Part shown: one piece after another, positions 10,770 through 20,332 of the stretch
Position numbering within the stretch: the stretch's first letter is position 1
Layout: every line of letters starts with the position of its first letter
Assembly: GCA_016719645.1 (NCBI GenBank)
Contig: JADJYS010000036.1
Location: 1 to 64,000 of the forward strand
DNA from: a bacterium
Lineage (GTDB): Bacteria; Krumholzibacteriota; Krumholzibacteriia; LZORAL124-64-63
DNA length: 64,000 bases
Reading direction: 5' to 3'
Translations under genes and position numbers: made by a program
The notes under the pieces: generated by a model
Seen by the model: only the letters and a program-made list of their open reading frames with translations
Database searches by the model: none
Told to the model about the DNA's origin: nothing

Positions 10770-13700
10770 CTACTTCAATAATGATCTTGCTGGTCCGGGT
10801 GATCCCCTCGCCGGTCGTCCGCAGGAAGTAGGTCCCGCTGGTCACCATCCTCCCCCGTTCGTCCCGCCCGTCCCAGACGATGTCGCAAGCCCCGCTCTGG
10901 GCGGCTCCCGTCAACCTGCGCACGGTCCGTCCCGCCGTGTCGTAAACGACGACGGACACGGTCCCGTCGCCAACGCCGTTCAACTTCAACACCGTGCTCG
11001 GGTTGAACGGATTCGGCACCGCCGTCACCCGCACCGGGTCGACCGCGGGCACGGCCTCCCCCGCTCCCACCGGCACCCAGACCGCCCGGTACTCCGCCGC
11101 GCCGAGATTCCCGTCCCCGTTCCCCTCGGGACACTGCTCCACCAGCGCCGCCCCGTCCGCCGACCCGTACACCCCCAGCGCCACCACCAGCTCCATCGGC
11201 CGCGCCCCGGAGTACAGGTCCCCCAGATGGATCGCCCCCTCCAGCACCGCGCCGCGCGCCTGCTCGACCCGCCCGGTCGGCGGCGTGACCTGCGCGGCAT
11301 TGAACCAGCCGCACCACGCGTTGCTGCCTTCCCCTGCCAGGAACGCATCCCAGGTCAGCACCTGCCCGGCCTTGGCCCAGGGCGCCCCGCGCGTCGCGGC
11401 GCCGCCGGCGCCCAGCAGCAGGAAGGCGTCGCGCCCCGCCTGGCTCGTGACCGCGTCGGTCGCCACGTAGAGCCAGGGTTCCTCCCACGCGTACCACAGG
11501 CGCACCCCGCCGCAGTCCTCGAGCACCGCGCCGGTGTCCGGCTGGCCGTCCATCGAGAACGGCGACTCCTCGTTCTGCCCGCCCGCGACCGTCAGGTGCC
11601 AGTCGGTGCCGCCGTTGTTGTCCCACAGGCCGGCGCCGTCGGTGAAGACGCAGTCCAGAACCAGGGCATTGCCCGGCACGGCAATGTCGGCGCGCCAGGC
11701 CGTGGCGGTGTCGTCCCAGGCCATGGCCGTGTCGTGGACGTTGGTCCAGCCGTCGATGCCCCAGTGCATCAGGACCGCGGTCGCCGACGCCAGGGGCCGG
11801 CCGGCCGGCTCGTACCAGACGTGCGCCGTCTGCCCCGCCTGCGGCGGCGAGGGCAGCGTGCGCACGACCGGGTCCTCGCCCGCGCCGCCGCCGCCCGCGC
11901 CCACCCAGACGTGCTGGACCGGCGAGCGCGTGACGTGCCCCAGCGAGTCCTCGGCCTCGATGTAGTAATCCAACAGGATCTCCGAGTAGCCGGCCAGCTC
12001 GACCCAGTACTGGTCGGCGATGCGCGACGGCAGCACCGTGAAGTCGATCTCGGCCATGGGCCAGGGCTCGCCCGTCGGCATGACGCGCCGGTTCATCGGC
12101 CGCGCGCTCCAGGCGCCGACGCCGGCGCCGCCGGCGTAGGTCTCGTTGACGATCGTGGCCGGGTCGTTGCGGCCGTCCTGGTCCTCGCGGACCATCAGCT
12201 CGACGCGCGCGAGGCCCGAGGCGTCGTGGGCGAAGGTCCAGACGTGGAAGTCGCGGCTCATGGTCGCGCCCTGACCGCCGGGGTAGCCCCAGAGCGAGCC
12301 GCCGCCCTGGCCGCCGGGGTTCCAGGGCAGGCGCTGCGGCAGCCACACCGTCGGCGGCGAGGCGTCGCCCAGGCTCGCGATCACCGGGTCGGCCAGCGCG
12401 ACGGCGCGGTTGCAGGCCAGGGTGGCCTTGATCTCCATGTCCAGCGAGGCGCCGTAGTACATGTAGCCGCTCTCGTAGCCCGCCAGCAGGAAGTGCCAGG
12501 CCCGCTCGGCGGCGTTGGCGCCGGGGTTCGGCGCGACGACCTTCGCGGGGTCGACCGCGAAGTGCGCGGCCGCGGTCTCGACGCGGTTCTGGGCGGCGAT
12601 CAGCACGGCCCAGTTGCGCTCGTCCTCGGCCCAGCCGCCGGGGATGTCGAACTGGCCGGCGGCGTTCACGAGCGGCCAGTTCCAGTTGATGAACTGCGGG
12701 CTGCCGAAGTCGCCGTCGGCGTTGACCCAGCCGCCGTCCTCGACGTGGACGATGTCGCCGGCCGGCACCGGGTGGTGGCGCAGGTAGGTGGCGATCGTGG
12801 TGGGCGTGTGGCCGGCCGCGGCCGCGGCGTGGGTGAACTGGGTGACGCTCTCGTGGTAGTAGGAGTAGCCGCCGCTCCAGGCGTTGTCGCCGTCGTGGGC
12901 GAAGAGCACCAGCATCGGGCGCTGGGGGTCGTTGGCGGGAGCCAGGGCGTCGACGCCGCCGGTGCCGAACAGGCCGTAGCCCTCCTCCCAGCCCATGGCG
13001 TCGGCGGCCGGCACCACCACCAGCGACCGGCTCGCGCCGGTGGCCGGGTCGACGTACGCCGCGCGGTGGGGCGTGAAGCCGAACGGGTACGGCACCTTCA
13101 GGGTGACGCCGCGCGAGATGGTGTGGCTGGTCCAGTTCGCCTGCGCGGGGTTGACCTGGTCGGCGGGGTTCGGGGCGTCGGTGTTGTCCAGGTTCGCGGC
13201 CCAGGGGTAGCCCTCGCAGGCCCGCGCGAGGTGCAGGTCGGGCACGATGGCCCACGCCACGCCCGCGTCGGCCAGGGCGGGGATCATGCGCTCGCTGAAG
13301 CACATCTCGGCCGGGAAGAAGCCGGCGGACTGCGCGCCGCCGCCCCAGGCGTCGTCCCAGATCGCGCGGCCGCAGGCCAGTTCCATGCGCAGCGCCGCCT
13401 CGGGCAGCAGCGGCCCGATCGCGTGGTGGAAGCCCGCCAGCACCGGGTCCAGGCGCGGGTCGCCGGCGGCGTTGAGCCAGCCGCGGGCCGTGCGGTAGTG
13501 GCTCCACCAGTCGGCGGCGTAGCGGCCGCCGTTCCAGCCGGCCTGCCCCAGCGAGTTCAGGTTCTCGATCAGCGCGCCCGCGAACGAGACCTGCGCGCCG
13601 GCCTCCGGCAGGTCCAGCACCATCTGCAGGGCGTCCTTGGGGTACCACTGGTAGTCCGCGACGCGGTCGTCCGAATTGAAGATCGAAAATTCGTCGTTCT

Positions 13701-13881
13701 GGGAGTGCCCCAGCGTGATCGTCTCGAAGGCGGTCTCGTACCGCCCCGGCGTCCACACGCTCTCGTCCGGCCAGTAGATCGGCTGGTGCATGTGCCACAG
13801 GTACGTGGTGTGCACCCCCGTCCCCGCCCCCGCCGCCGCCGCCCACCCCAGCACGCATACAAATGCCAAGCCACGCTTCAT
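10770..13881 (-). CDS. Exported GH57 glycoside hydrolase with CBM25 and FlgD-like C-terminal domain
   Basis: This large exported enzyme of about 1037 residues probably acts on alpha-glucans. A signal peptide (MKRGLAFVCVLGWAAAAGAG) is followed by the GH57 hallmark WHMHQPIYW at about residues 29 to 37, FFPAEMCFSE (nucleophile region) and VLFAHDGDNAW (acid/base region). Around residues 650 to 750 a VWYEPAGRPL ... GIDGW ... DNNGGTDWHL block matches a starch-binding CBM25. A glucodextranase-like beta domain and a FlgD-like Ig domain (VVYDTAGRTVRRL ... GTYFLRTT) follow. ATG 13881 is chosen for its GGGGAGAGG. Without correction the frame runs on to 10579 into the next gene. A one-base change near 10778 would give the typical SKIILK ending with TAG at 10770. 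Confidence 0.82.
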
Positions 13882-13957
13882 CAGGCCTCTCCCCGCTGCA
13901 GGTTCAGCCCTGAAGCATAGCACATCCGGACCCTCCGCCAGCCCAGATCAGCGTGCC

Positions 13958-14026
13958 GGGAACAGATAGGGGCCCGCGGACGGACCGTCTAGCAAGCGGT
14001 CCGTCCGCGGGCCCCTATCTGTTCCC
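13958..14026. terminator. Long perfect hairpin between permease and GH57 gene
   Basis: Arms 13958-13987 and 13997-14026 are 30 bp perfect reverse complements around a nine-base loop (TCTAGCAAG). The element begins seven bases after the permease stop codon and lies upstream of the GH57 start. There is no T-tract. It probably blocks read-through or protects the 3' end. The stem is much longer than an intrinsic terminator needs. Confidence 0.6.
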
Positions 14027-14032
14027 TGCCAC

Positions 14033-15280
14033 CTAATCCGGCTGGCGGAGCGTCCGGATGAGCGTCGCCCAATTCGGGGCCGAACCGCTCATCAGGATGC
14101 CCACCCTGAAGAGCTTCCCGGCCGCCCGCGACATCATCCAGATCGTCGCGCTCATCAGCACCCACGACAGCAGGACCTGCCACAGCGGCGGCGAGGCTAG
14201 GCAGACCCGCATGAACATCAGGATGGGCGAGAACATCGGGATCAGGCTCAGCACCGTGGCCAGGGGGCTGCCGGGCGCCCGCAGCACCAGGGTCATGAGC
14301 ATCATCGGGATGATCACGAACATCATGATCGGCGTGGCGAAGGGCTGCGCCTCCTGGATCGAGTTGCAGAGCGCGCCGACGCCCGCGTACATCATCGAGA
14401 ACAGCAGGAAGCCCAGCAGGAAGAAGACCATGAACGAGCCCAGGATCATCGGCGTCAGGTAGGAGGCGTCGAAGGAGATGCCGCCCACGCTGAGGCCCTG
14501 CCCGGCCATGACGAAGATCGCGGCGGTCCAGATGGCCACCTGCGTCAGCCCCGCGGCGCCGATGCCCACCACCTTGCCGAACATCAGCTGCGAGGAGGGC
14601 ACGCTGGACAGCAGCACCTCGACCACGCGGCTGCTCTTCTCCTCGATGACCGCGGTCAGGGTCTGCTGGCCGTACACCAGGACCATCATGTAGAGCATCA
14701 TGATGAGCGTGAAGGCCAGCAGCATGACGCCGCCCTCGTCGCGGCGGGTCGCCTCGCCGGTGTCGCCCACCGACAGCGACTCCCAGGCCACGCGCTCGGA
14801 CAGGAAGGCGTGCAGGGAGTCCGGCACCCCGGCCCGGGCGAAGCGCGCCTGGCGCAGCACGCGGTCCAGCGCCGGCTGCAGGTCGTCGCGCACGATGCTG
14901 CCGGAGACCGAGCGGCTGTAGTAGGTGGCCTTCGGCGTCCCGACGAAGTCGTCCCCGATCACGACGCCGCCGTCGAGGCTCTCGTCGCGGATCTGGTCCT
15001 GCATGCCCGCCGTCGCGGCCGCGACGTCGCCGCCGGTGACCGGCAGCGGGATCAGCGAGACGTGCAGGTCCTCCTGCGAGGACAGGGATTCGTCCAGGCG
15101 GGAGAAGTACTCCCCGCTGGGGTCGATCAGGCCGATGGTGTTGCGCGTGTCGACCGACTGCATGGTGAGCATGGGCACCACCATGATCAGGGCCATCAGC
15201 AGCGGGATCAGCAGGGTGCTGATCACGAAGCCCTTGGTGCGGACGCGCTCGAGGTATTCACGGCGGATGATGGCGAGCAT
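14033..15280 (-). CDS. ABC-2 type transporter permease (NatB-like)
   Basis: This is the membrane subunit of an exporter with the ATPase encoded just upstream. The layout is one N-terminal membrane segment (FVISTLLIPLLMALIMVVPML), a periplasmic domain of about 170 residues, then five or six more membrane segments from MLLAFTLIMMLYMMVLVYG onward, which is the NatB/ABC2_membrane_3 architecture. The conserved IEEKSSRVVEVLLSSVPSSQ loop is the coupling region. ATG 15280 is used. A GTG at 15286 overlaps the ATPase stop (GTGA) and is an equally plausible start. Length about 415 residues. NatAB-like pairs export sodium or other solutes; the substrate here is not shown. The 30-bp hairpin ends the unit. 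Confidence 0.82.
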   Translation of the reverse strand: MLAIIRREYLERVRTKGFVISTLLIPLLMALIMVVPMLTMQSVDTRNTIGLIDPSGEYFSRLDESLSSQEDLHVSLIPLPVTGGDVAAATAGMQDQIRDESLDGGVVIGDDFVGTPKATYYSRSVSGSIVRDDLQPALDRVLRQARFARAGVPDSLHAFLSERVAWESLSVGDTGEATRRDEGGVMLLAFTLIMMLYMMVLVYGQQTLTAVIEEKSSRVVEVLLSSVPSSQLMFGKVVGIGAAGLTQVAIWTAAIFVMAGQGLSVGGISFDASYLTPMILGSFMVFFLLGFLLFSMMYAGVGALCNSIQEAQPFATPIMMFVIIPMMLMTLVLRAPGSPLATVLSLIPMFSPILMFMRVCLASPPLWQVLLSWVLMSATIWMMSRAAGKLFRVGILMSGSAPNWATLIRTLRQPD

Positions 15281-15282
15281 TT

Positions 15283-16215
15283 TCACGACGCGGCCTCCGT
15301 TCCGGCGGCGGCGCGGCGCTCGCGCACCACGCTCAGGAAGATCTCGTCCAGGGCGGGGCGGTTGGCGGCGAACAGGGTCAGCTGGCCGGCGGCGCGCAGG
15401 GCGTCGAGCACCGCGTCGGTGTCGGCCCCGGCCTCCAGGGTCAGCCGCCAGGAATCGTCCTGGAAGGCCCGGTGAGCGACCCCGGGCAGGCGCGCGGGCG
15501 GCTCCTTGCCGCCGGCGTAGGCCGCGCGCACCGACTTCAGGGGGAAGTTCGCGCGCACGTCCTGCAGGGTGCCGTCCAGCACCTTGCGGCCGCCTTCGAT
15601 CAGGCAGACCGCGTCGCAGAGCTTCTCCGCCTCGGCCAGCATGTGGGTCGAGAGGATGATCGTGCAGCCCCGGGCGTTCTGCTCGCGGATGACATCGCGC
15701 ATCGTCTCGACGTTCAGGGGGTCCAGCCCGCTGAAGGGCTCGTCCAGGATCACCAGGTCCGGCTCGAACAGGAACGTCGCCGCGAACTGGACCTTCTGCT
15801 GCATGCCCTTGCTCAGGGCGTCCACCTTGCGGTCCTTCCACTCGCCCAGGCCCAGCCGCTCGAGCCAGGCCTCGGCCCGGCGCAGGGCCTCCTTGCGCGG
15901 CACCGACTTGAGCGTGGCCAGGAAGGCCAGCTGCTCCGCGCACTTCATCTTGCGGTAGAGCCCCCGCTCCTCGGGCAGGTAGCCGACCCGGTCCAGCAGG
16001 GTGCGGTCCAGGGGCCGGCCGTCGAACAGGATCTCGCCGCGGTCGGCCAGGATGATGTTCATGATGCAGCGGATCGTGGTCGTCTTGCCGGACCCGTTGG
16101 GGCCCAGGAAGCCGTAGATGCTGCCCCGCGGGATCTCCAGGGAGATCCCGTCCACGGCGCGCACGTCGCCGTAGCTCTTGCCGAGGTCGTTCACGTGCAG
16201 GAAGGCCGGTGCCAT
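15283..16215 (-). CDS. ABC transporter ATP-binding protein (NatA-like)
   Basis: The ATPase has Walker A GPNGSGKTT near residue 40, a signature LSKGMQQKVQ, Walker B LVILDEPFSGLDP and the switch histidine in STHML. A C-terminal extension of about 90 residues is typical of NatA/DUF4162-type exporters. The start ATG 16215 is preceded by AAAGGA at correct spacing. A longer open frame runs upstream to 16497 but has no homology and crosses a structured leader. The stop overlaps the permease start region, so both are one operon. It is transcribed divergently from the two-component system. Confidence 0.88.
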   Translation of the reverse strand: MAPAFLHVNDLGKSYGDVRAVDGISLEIPRGSIYGFLGPNGSGKTTTIRCIMNIILADRGEILFDGRPLDRTLLDRVGYLPEERGLYRKMKCAEQLAFLATLKSVPRKEALRRAEAWLERLGLGEWKDRKVDALSKGMQQKVQFAATFLFEPDLVILDEPFSGLDPLNVETMRDVIREQNARGCTIILSTHMLAEAEKLCDAVCLIEGGRKVLDGTLQDVRANFPLKSVRAAYAGGKEPPARLPGVAHRAFQDDSWRLTLEAGADTDAVLDALRAAGQLTLFAANRPALDEIFLSVVRERRAAAGTEAAS

Positions 16216-16349
16216 GGGCGTCCTTTCGCCGGGGGGAGTCGGTCGCCGTGCCGGGCGGAAGCTTAGGGCAGGGCCCCGCCGGAAGCAAGCGGGCACGCGC
16301 GGGGCCGCGAGCGCGGTCTTACGCAGGGGCGGGGGCGCGGTTGCGGCAG

Positions 16350-16487
16350 GGGCACAAAAGAACACGGGGCAACCCCCGCCGGTGGCCCCGTGTCTTGGAT
16401 CCGGATCCCGGGCGAGGCCCACGATCCGGTCCGAGCCTGCACTCCCGGATTGCCGCCGCGATCGGCGGCCGGGAGGAAACTTCACTG
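16350..16487 (-). ncRNA. Candidate structured RNA or attenuated leader upstream of the ABC operon
   Basis: On the minus strand a TATGAT (16498 to 16493) is followed by three strong stem-loops. The first is 16442-16475 (7-bp outer stem, 6-bp inner stem). The second is 16401-16429 (7-bp stem plus inner GGGC/GCCC). The third has a 9-bp stem (16362-16370 with 16385-16393) and is directly followed by TTCTTTTG, so it reads as an intrinsic terminator. The remaining 16216-16349 is plain leader. It could be an independent small RNA of about 135 nt or an attenuator for the exporter genes. The -35 element is weak. No known RNA family was recognised. Confidence 0.42.
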
Positions 16488-16671
16488 GGGTCATCATAGG
16501 TGGGGATGGTCACGGATCTATCACGAAGGAGTCAATTCTTCAGGACACAAACCGGCGGCATTCGGGGCCGCCGCCGCGTCCGGTTGCGGGCAGACAGCCT
16601 CCGTCGGGCCGTGGTAGAATCGTGGGTGGCGCCGCGGGCGGCTGGCGGCGGCCGGACGGGAAAGGACCGAC

Positions 16672-17391
16672 GTGAGCGAGACGGCGCGACGCAGCATCCT
16701 GCTGATCGAAGACGACCACGACCTCGTGGAGCTGATCACCCTGCACCTGCGGGGCGAGGGCTACGACGTGACCGCGGTCCACGACGGCCACCGCGGGGTC
16801 GAGGCCATCGCCGCGGCCGACTGGTCGGCCGTGGTGCTGGACTGGATGCTGCCCGGGATGTCGGGCCTGGACGTGCTGCGGGAGATCAGGGCGGGCGACC
16901 GGCAGGTGCCGATCCTCATGCTCACCGCCCGCGGCGAGGAGGCGGACAAGGTCCTCGGCCTGGAGCTGGGCTGCGACGACTACATGACCAAGCCCTTCAG
17001 CCTGCGCGAGCTGACGGCCCGCCTCAAGGTGCTGCAGCGGCGCATCGAGCTGGCCCGCAGCATCGCGCGGGGCGGCGAACAGGACCTCCTGCTCGAGCTC
17101 GGCGGGCTGTGCATCGACCACGCCAAGCGCCGCGTCACCGTGGGCGGCGCGCCGGTCCAGCTGACCCTCAAGGAGTACGACCTGCTGTACACGCTGGCCG
17201 CGCGGCCGGGCCGCACCTTCTCGCGGACCCAGCTGCTCGACCAGGTGTGGGACCAGGATTCCGACGTCTACGAGCACACCGTCAACTCGCACGTGAACCG
17301 GCTGCGCGGCAAGATCGAAGCCAACCCGAACCGGCCCCGCTACATCCTGACGGTGTGGGGCATCGGCTACCGCTTCACCGACGAATTCTGA
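16672..17391 (+). CDS. OmpR/PhoB-family response regulator
   Basis: A receiver domain (IEDDHDLVEL, phosphoacceptor D57 in VVLDWMLPGMSG, TKPFSLREL) is followed by a winged-helix DNA-binding domain (VQLTLKEYDLLYTLA, VNSHVNRLRGKIE, GIGYRF). 239 residues, normal for the family. The start is GTG at 16672 with AAAGGA upstream. The histidine kinase begins 29 bases after the stop. A TAGAAT at 16615-16620 may be its -10 element. It is divergent from the ABC exporter, which is therefore a plausible target, though this is only inferred from position. Confidence 0.93.
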   Translation: MSETARRSILLIEDDHDLVELITLHLRGEGYDVTAVHDGHRGVEAIAAADWSAVVLDWMLPGMSGLDVLREIRAGDRQVPILMLTARGEEADKVLGLELGCDDYMTKPFSLRELTARLKVLQRRIELARSIARGGEQDLLLELGGLCIDHAKRRVTVGGAPVQLTLKEYDLLYTLAARPGRTFSRTQLLDQVWDQDSDVYEHTVNSHVNRLRGKIEANPNRPRYILTVWGIGYRFTDEF

Positions 17392-17420
17392 AGTTCGCGG
17401 ATTCCACCCGGACGGAGACC

Positions 17421-18917
17421 ATGAGCCGCTGGACCTTCCACCGCACCTTGCACTTCCGCATCGCCCTGCTGTTCCTGGCGCTGCTGTCGGTCGTGTTCCT
17501 GACCTACTCCTGGTGGATCGAGTACTCCATGAACCAGGCGCTCTGGCTGCCCGGCGAGGAGGAGTGGTACGACAACCGGCGCGAGGCCGAGGCCGAGAGC
17601 CTGGCCGTCCACATGACGCCGCTGTTCGGCGACAGCACCGCGACCACGAACGCCCTGGCCGCCTACGGCCGGACCGTCCGCGGTTTCGACGCCGAGCTCG
17701 CGCTGATCGGCCCCGACGGCCTGGTGCGCTTCACGACCATGCCCGACAGCCTGAGCCGCGTGCTGGTCTACGTGAGCCCGACCCTGCTGGACTCGATGAC
17801 CGCCGAGGACTGGGATTTCGAGAGCTACCCCTACCCCGCCGCCATCGACGCCTACGAGAACCGCATCAACGACGTGGTGCCGATCTTCGCCGGCGGCGAT
17901 TCGACGGCCGCGCCCGACGCCTGGCTGGTCTCGAGCTTCCGGCCCGTGAACATCTCGATGGAGGAGATCGAGCGCGACGAGCGCACCCGCAACCTGCGCG
18001 GCGCCGCCGCCATCCTGCTGTCGTCCTTCCTGGGCGGGCTGGTGATCCTGACCTGGGTCAGCCGCCGCATCCGCGCGCTGTCGCTGGACCTGGCCGCCTT
18101 CCGCGACGGCGACTTCGAGCACCGCGCCCGCGGCCGCGCCGCCGACGAGATCGGCGCGCTGGAGCGCAGCTTCAACAGCATGGCGGACCGCCTGACGGGC
18201 GTCATCGGCCGCCTGCGCCAGTCCGAGGACTACCGCCGCCAGCTGACGGCCAACATCTCCCACGACCTGCGCACGCCCATGGCCTCGCTGCGCGGCTACG
18301 TCGAGACGCTGACCCTGCGCGGCCAGGACCTCACCGACGCGGAGCGCGAGCGTCACCTGCGCACCATCACCTCGAACCTGGACAACCTGGAAGGACTGAT
18401 CGAGCGGCTCTTCGAGCTGACCCGCCTCGAGAGCGGCCAGGCCGAGTACCGCCGCGAGGCGTTCTCCCTCGAGGAGCTGGCCGCGGACGTGCTGGGCCGC
18501 CTCGAGCCGCAGGCCCGGGCCGCCGGGGTCGCGCTGGCCCTCGACGCCGAGGCCGGCCTGCCGCTGGTCTTCGCCGACCCGCTGCGCATCGGCCAGGTGC
18601 TGCAGAACCTGGGGGACAACGCCATCAAGTTCAACCGCCCCGGCGGCGAGGTGCGCGTCTCGCTGCGGGGCGCCGCCGCGGGGGTCGGCGTCGAGGTGGG
18701 GGACACGGGCATCGGGATCGGGAACGAGGACCTGCCCCACGTCTTCGAGCGGTTCTACACCGTCGACAAGAGCCGCGGCGGCAACACGGGTTCCGGGCTC
18801 GGCCTGGCGATCGCCCACCAGGTCGTGACGGGCCACGGCGGCGCGCTGACCGTGGAGAGCCGCGTGGGCGGCGGCACGACCTTCCGCTTCGAACTGCCGG
18901 CCGCCGCGCTCGACTGA
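17421..18917 (+). CDS. Membrane sensor histidine kinase
   Basis: Two membrane helices (about residues 12-29 and 194-214) flank a periplasmic sensor domain of about 165 residues. A HAMP domain follows, then the HisKA dimerisation helix with phosphorylated H281 (SHDLRTPMASLRGY), then the ATPase domain with N-box (LGDNAIKFN), DTGIGIGNEDLPHVFERF and GSGLGLAI. 498 residues. ATG 17421 has GGAG upstream. It is the cognate kinase of the regulator encoded just before. The ligand sensed by the periplasmic part is unknown. Confidence 0.93.
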   Translation: MSRWTFHRTLHFRIALLFLALLSVVFLTYSWWIEYSMNQALWLPGEEEWYDNRREAEAESLAVHMTPLFGDSTATTNALAAYGRTVRGFDAELALIGPDGLVRFTTMPDSLSRVLVYVSPTLLDSMTAEDWDFESYPYPAAIDAYENRINDVVPIFAGGDSTAAPDAWLVSSFRPVNISMEEIERDERTRNLRGAAAILLSSFLGGLVILTWVSRRIRALSLDLAAFRDGDFEHRARGRAADEIGALERSFNSMADRLTGVIGRLRQSEDYRRQLTANISHDLRTPMASLRGYVETLTLRGQDLTDAERERHLRTITSNLDNLEGLIERLFELTRLESGQAEYRREAFSLEELAADVLGRLEPQARAAGVALALDAEAGLPLVFADPLRIGQVLQNLGDNAIKFNRPGGEVRVSLRGAAAGVGVEVGDTGIGIGNEDLPHVFERFYTVDKSRGGNTGSGLGLAIAHQVVTGHGGALTVESRVGGGTTFRFELPAAALD

Positions 18918-18921
18918 GCGG

Positions 18922-20220
18922 TCAGGGCGCCGGCGGCGGGCACGGTTCGGCCAGATGCGCCGTGTAGCCGGCGCGGGCCGTGCGCCCGTCGTCCGCGCGG
19001 TGCAGCAGCACCGTCAGCTCCCGGCTCCCGCGCAGTTTCAGCCCCGCCCGCACCTGCTCGGGCGTCAGCGGGAAGCCGCGTTTCTTGATCACCACCGAGC
19101 CGGCGTCGCGGCGGTCCAGGGCCGCCTGCAAGCGCTCCGGGGACCACGGCAGGCTCTCCAGGCGCCGCCACCAGCGCAGCCAGGGCGAGGCGAAGCACGC
19201 GGGCGCCGTCAAGTAGGCGATGCCCGACGCCAGCGCGGCCAGACCGTGCTCGCGGGCGAAGGCGTCCAGCAGGCCGGAGCGCAGCAGGGTGCCGTCGGGC
19301 TCGGCCAGGAAGGCCGCCGGCGCCGACAGCGGCGGCGGCGAGGCGACCGGGTCCCCGGCGTAGGTGCTGGCCCGCGCGTCGGCGAGGCCGCCGTCCAGCA
19401 CCGTCGCGAGCCGCGGCGCCCCGGGCGCCGTCCCGTCGCGCCGCAGGTCCGGCCCGCCCCACAGCACGGCTTCGCGCACCGTCCCCTGCCAACCGACCAC
19501 CTCCACCGCGTACTGCGCCGGCGTCATGCCCGCGAGGATCGCGCCCGGCGCGGTCAGCGTCTCGTGGTCCAGGTCGAGACCCGGCCCCCACTTCACGGCC
19601 CAGGCGCGCGCCCCCTCGAGCAGGGGGCGCAGTTCCCGTGGCGACGGGGAGAATTGGCGGGGGTCGTAGCGGCGCTGGGCGCCGGCGGGACCGCGTCCCG
19701 GCTCGCGCCGGGCCGGATCGGCGAACAGGGCTTCGTGCGGGGGCAGGTCCGCGCCGGGGTATTCGCCGTCGGCGACCCGGCCGTCCAGGCCCAGCCGCAG
19801 CAGATTGGCGCGCGCCAGGGCCGCAGCCAGCGGGTCGCGCTCGAGCCCTGCCACCGGCAGCCCGGCGCCGGCCAACCGGGTCAGGTCGCCGCCGGCGCCG
19901 CAGCCCAGGTCCAGCACGGGGCCGCAGCCCGCGAACCGCCGCGCGCGGTGGCGGGCGACCGGGTGGGCGGTGGCCTGTTCCAGCAGTTCGGGGGTGAAAA
20001 GCAGGTGGGCGGCGTCGGGGAACTTGGCCGTCGCCGCCCGGCGGGCCTCGGCGACGCGCAGGGCGAGCCGCACGAGGTCCGCCGGATGATCGCGTCGCAG
20101 CGCGCGCTGCATCGGCAGCGGCGCGGTCCCGGCCGCCGTCGCCGCCGAGATGCGCGCCAGCAATTCCTCGCCCGCCGGCGAAATCAGCACATCCACCAGC
20201 GAATCGCCCGTCCCAGTCAT
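18922..20220 (-). CDS. THUMP-like domain SAM-dependent methyltransferase
   Basis: The central part is a Rossmann methyltransferase with the SAM motif VLDLGCGAGGDL and the following acidic GLERDPLA. DPARREPGR stands in the catalytic loop position. The C-terminal 70 residues (SVVIKKRGFPLTPEQVRAGL) match the THUMP-like domain seen in class-I methyltransferases of unknown RNA substrate. ATG 20220 is preferred because GGAGG lies six bases upstream; the open frame extends further but runs through a repeat. 432 residues. The gene ends four bases past the convergent kinase stop. Confidence 0.78.
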   Translation of the reverse strand: MTGTGDSLVDVLISPAGEELLARISAATAAGTAPLPMQRALRRDHPADLVRLALRVAEARRAATAKFPDAAHLLFTPELLEQATAHPVARHRARRFAGCGPVLDLGCGAGGDLTRLAGAGLPVAGLERDPLAAALARANLLRLGLDGRVADGEYPGADLPPHEALFADPARREPGRGPAGAQRRYDPRQFSPSPRELRPLLEGARAWAVKWGPGLDLDHETLTAPGAILAGMTPAQYAVEVVGWQGTVREAVLWGGPDLRRDGTAPGAPRLATVLDGGLADARASTYAGDPVASPPPLSAPAAFLAEPDGTLLRSGLLDAFAREHGLAALASGIAYLTAPACFASPWLRWWRRLESLPWSPERLQAALDRRDAGSVVIKKRGFPLTPEQVRAGLKLRGSRELTVLLHRADDGRTARAGYTAHLAEPCPPPAP

Positions 20221-20332
20221 CCCGCCGCCTCCGTGGATCATCTTGCTCGCCGGGGGTGATGTCGTCCCCCCGCAAATCGCAGCGACATTACTAGACAAGC
20301 CCCTGACTTGCACGACCGCATGCGGGGACTCC

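Noticed and set aside
10612..13920. A 1102-codon open frame on the plus strand
   Set aside because: It is antisense to the GH57 gene, rich in Arg/Ala/Pro/Gly from GC-rich codon positions, and shows no family motif.
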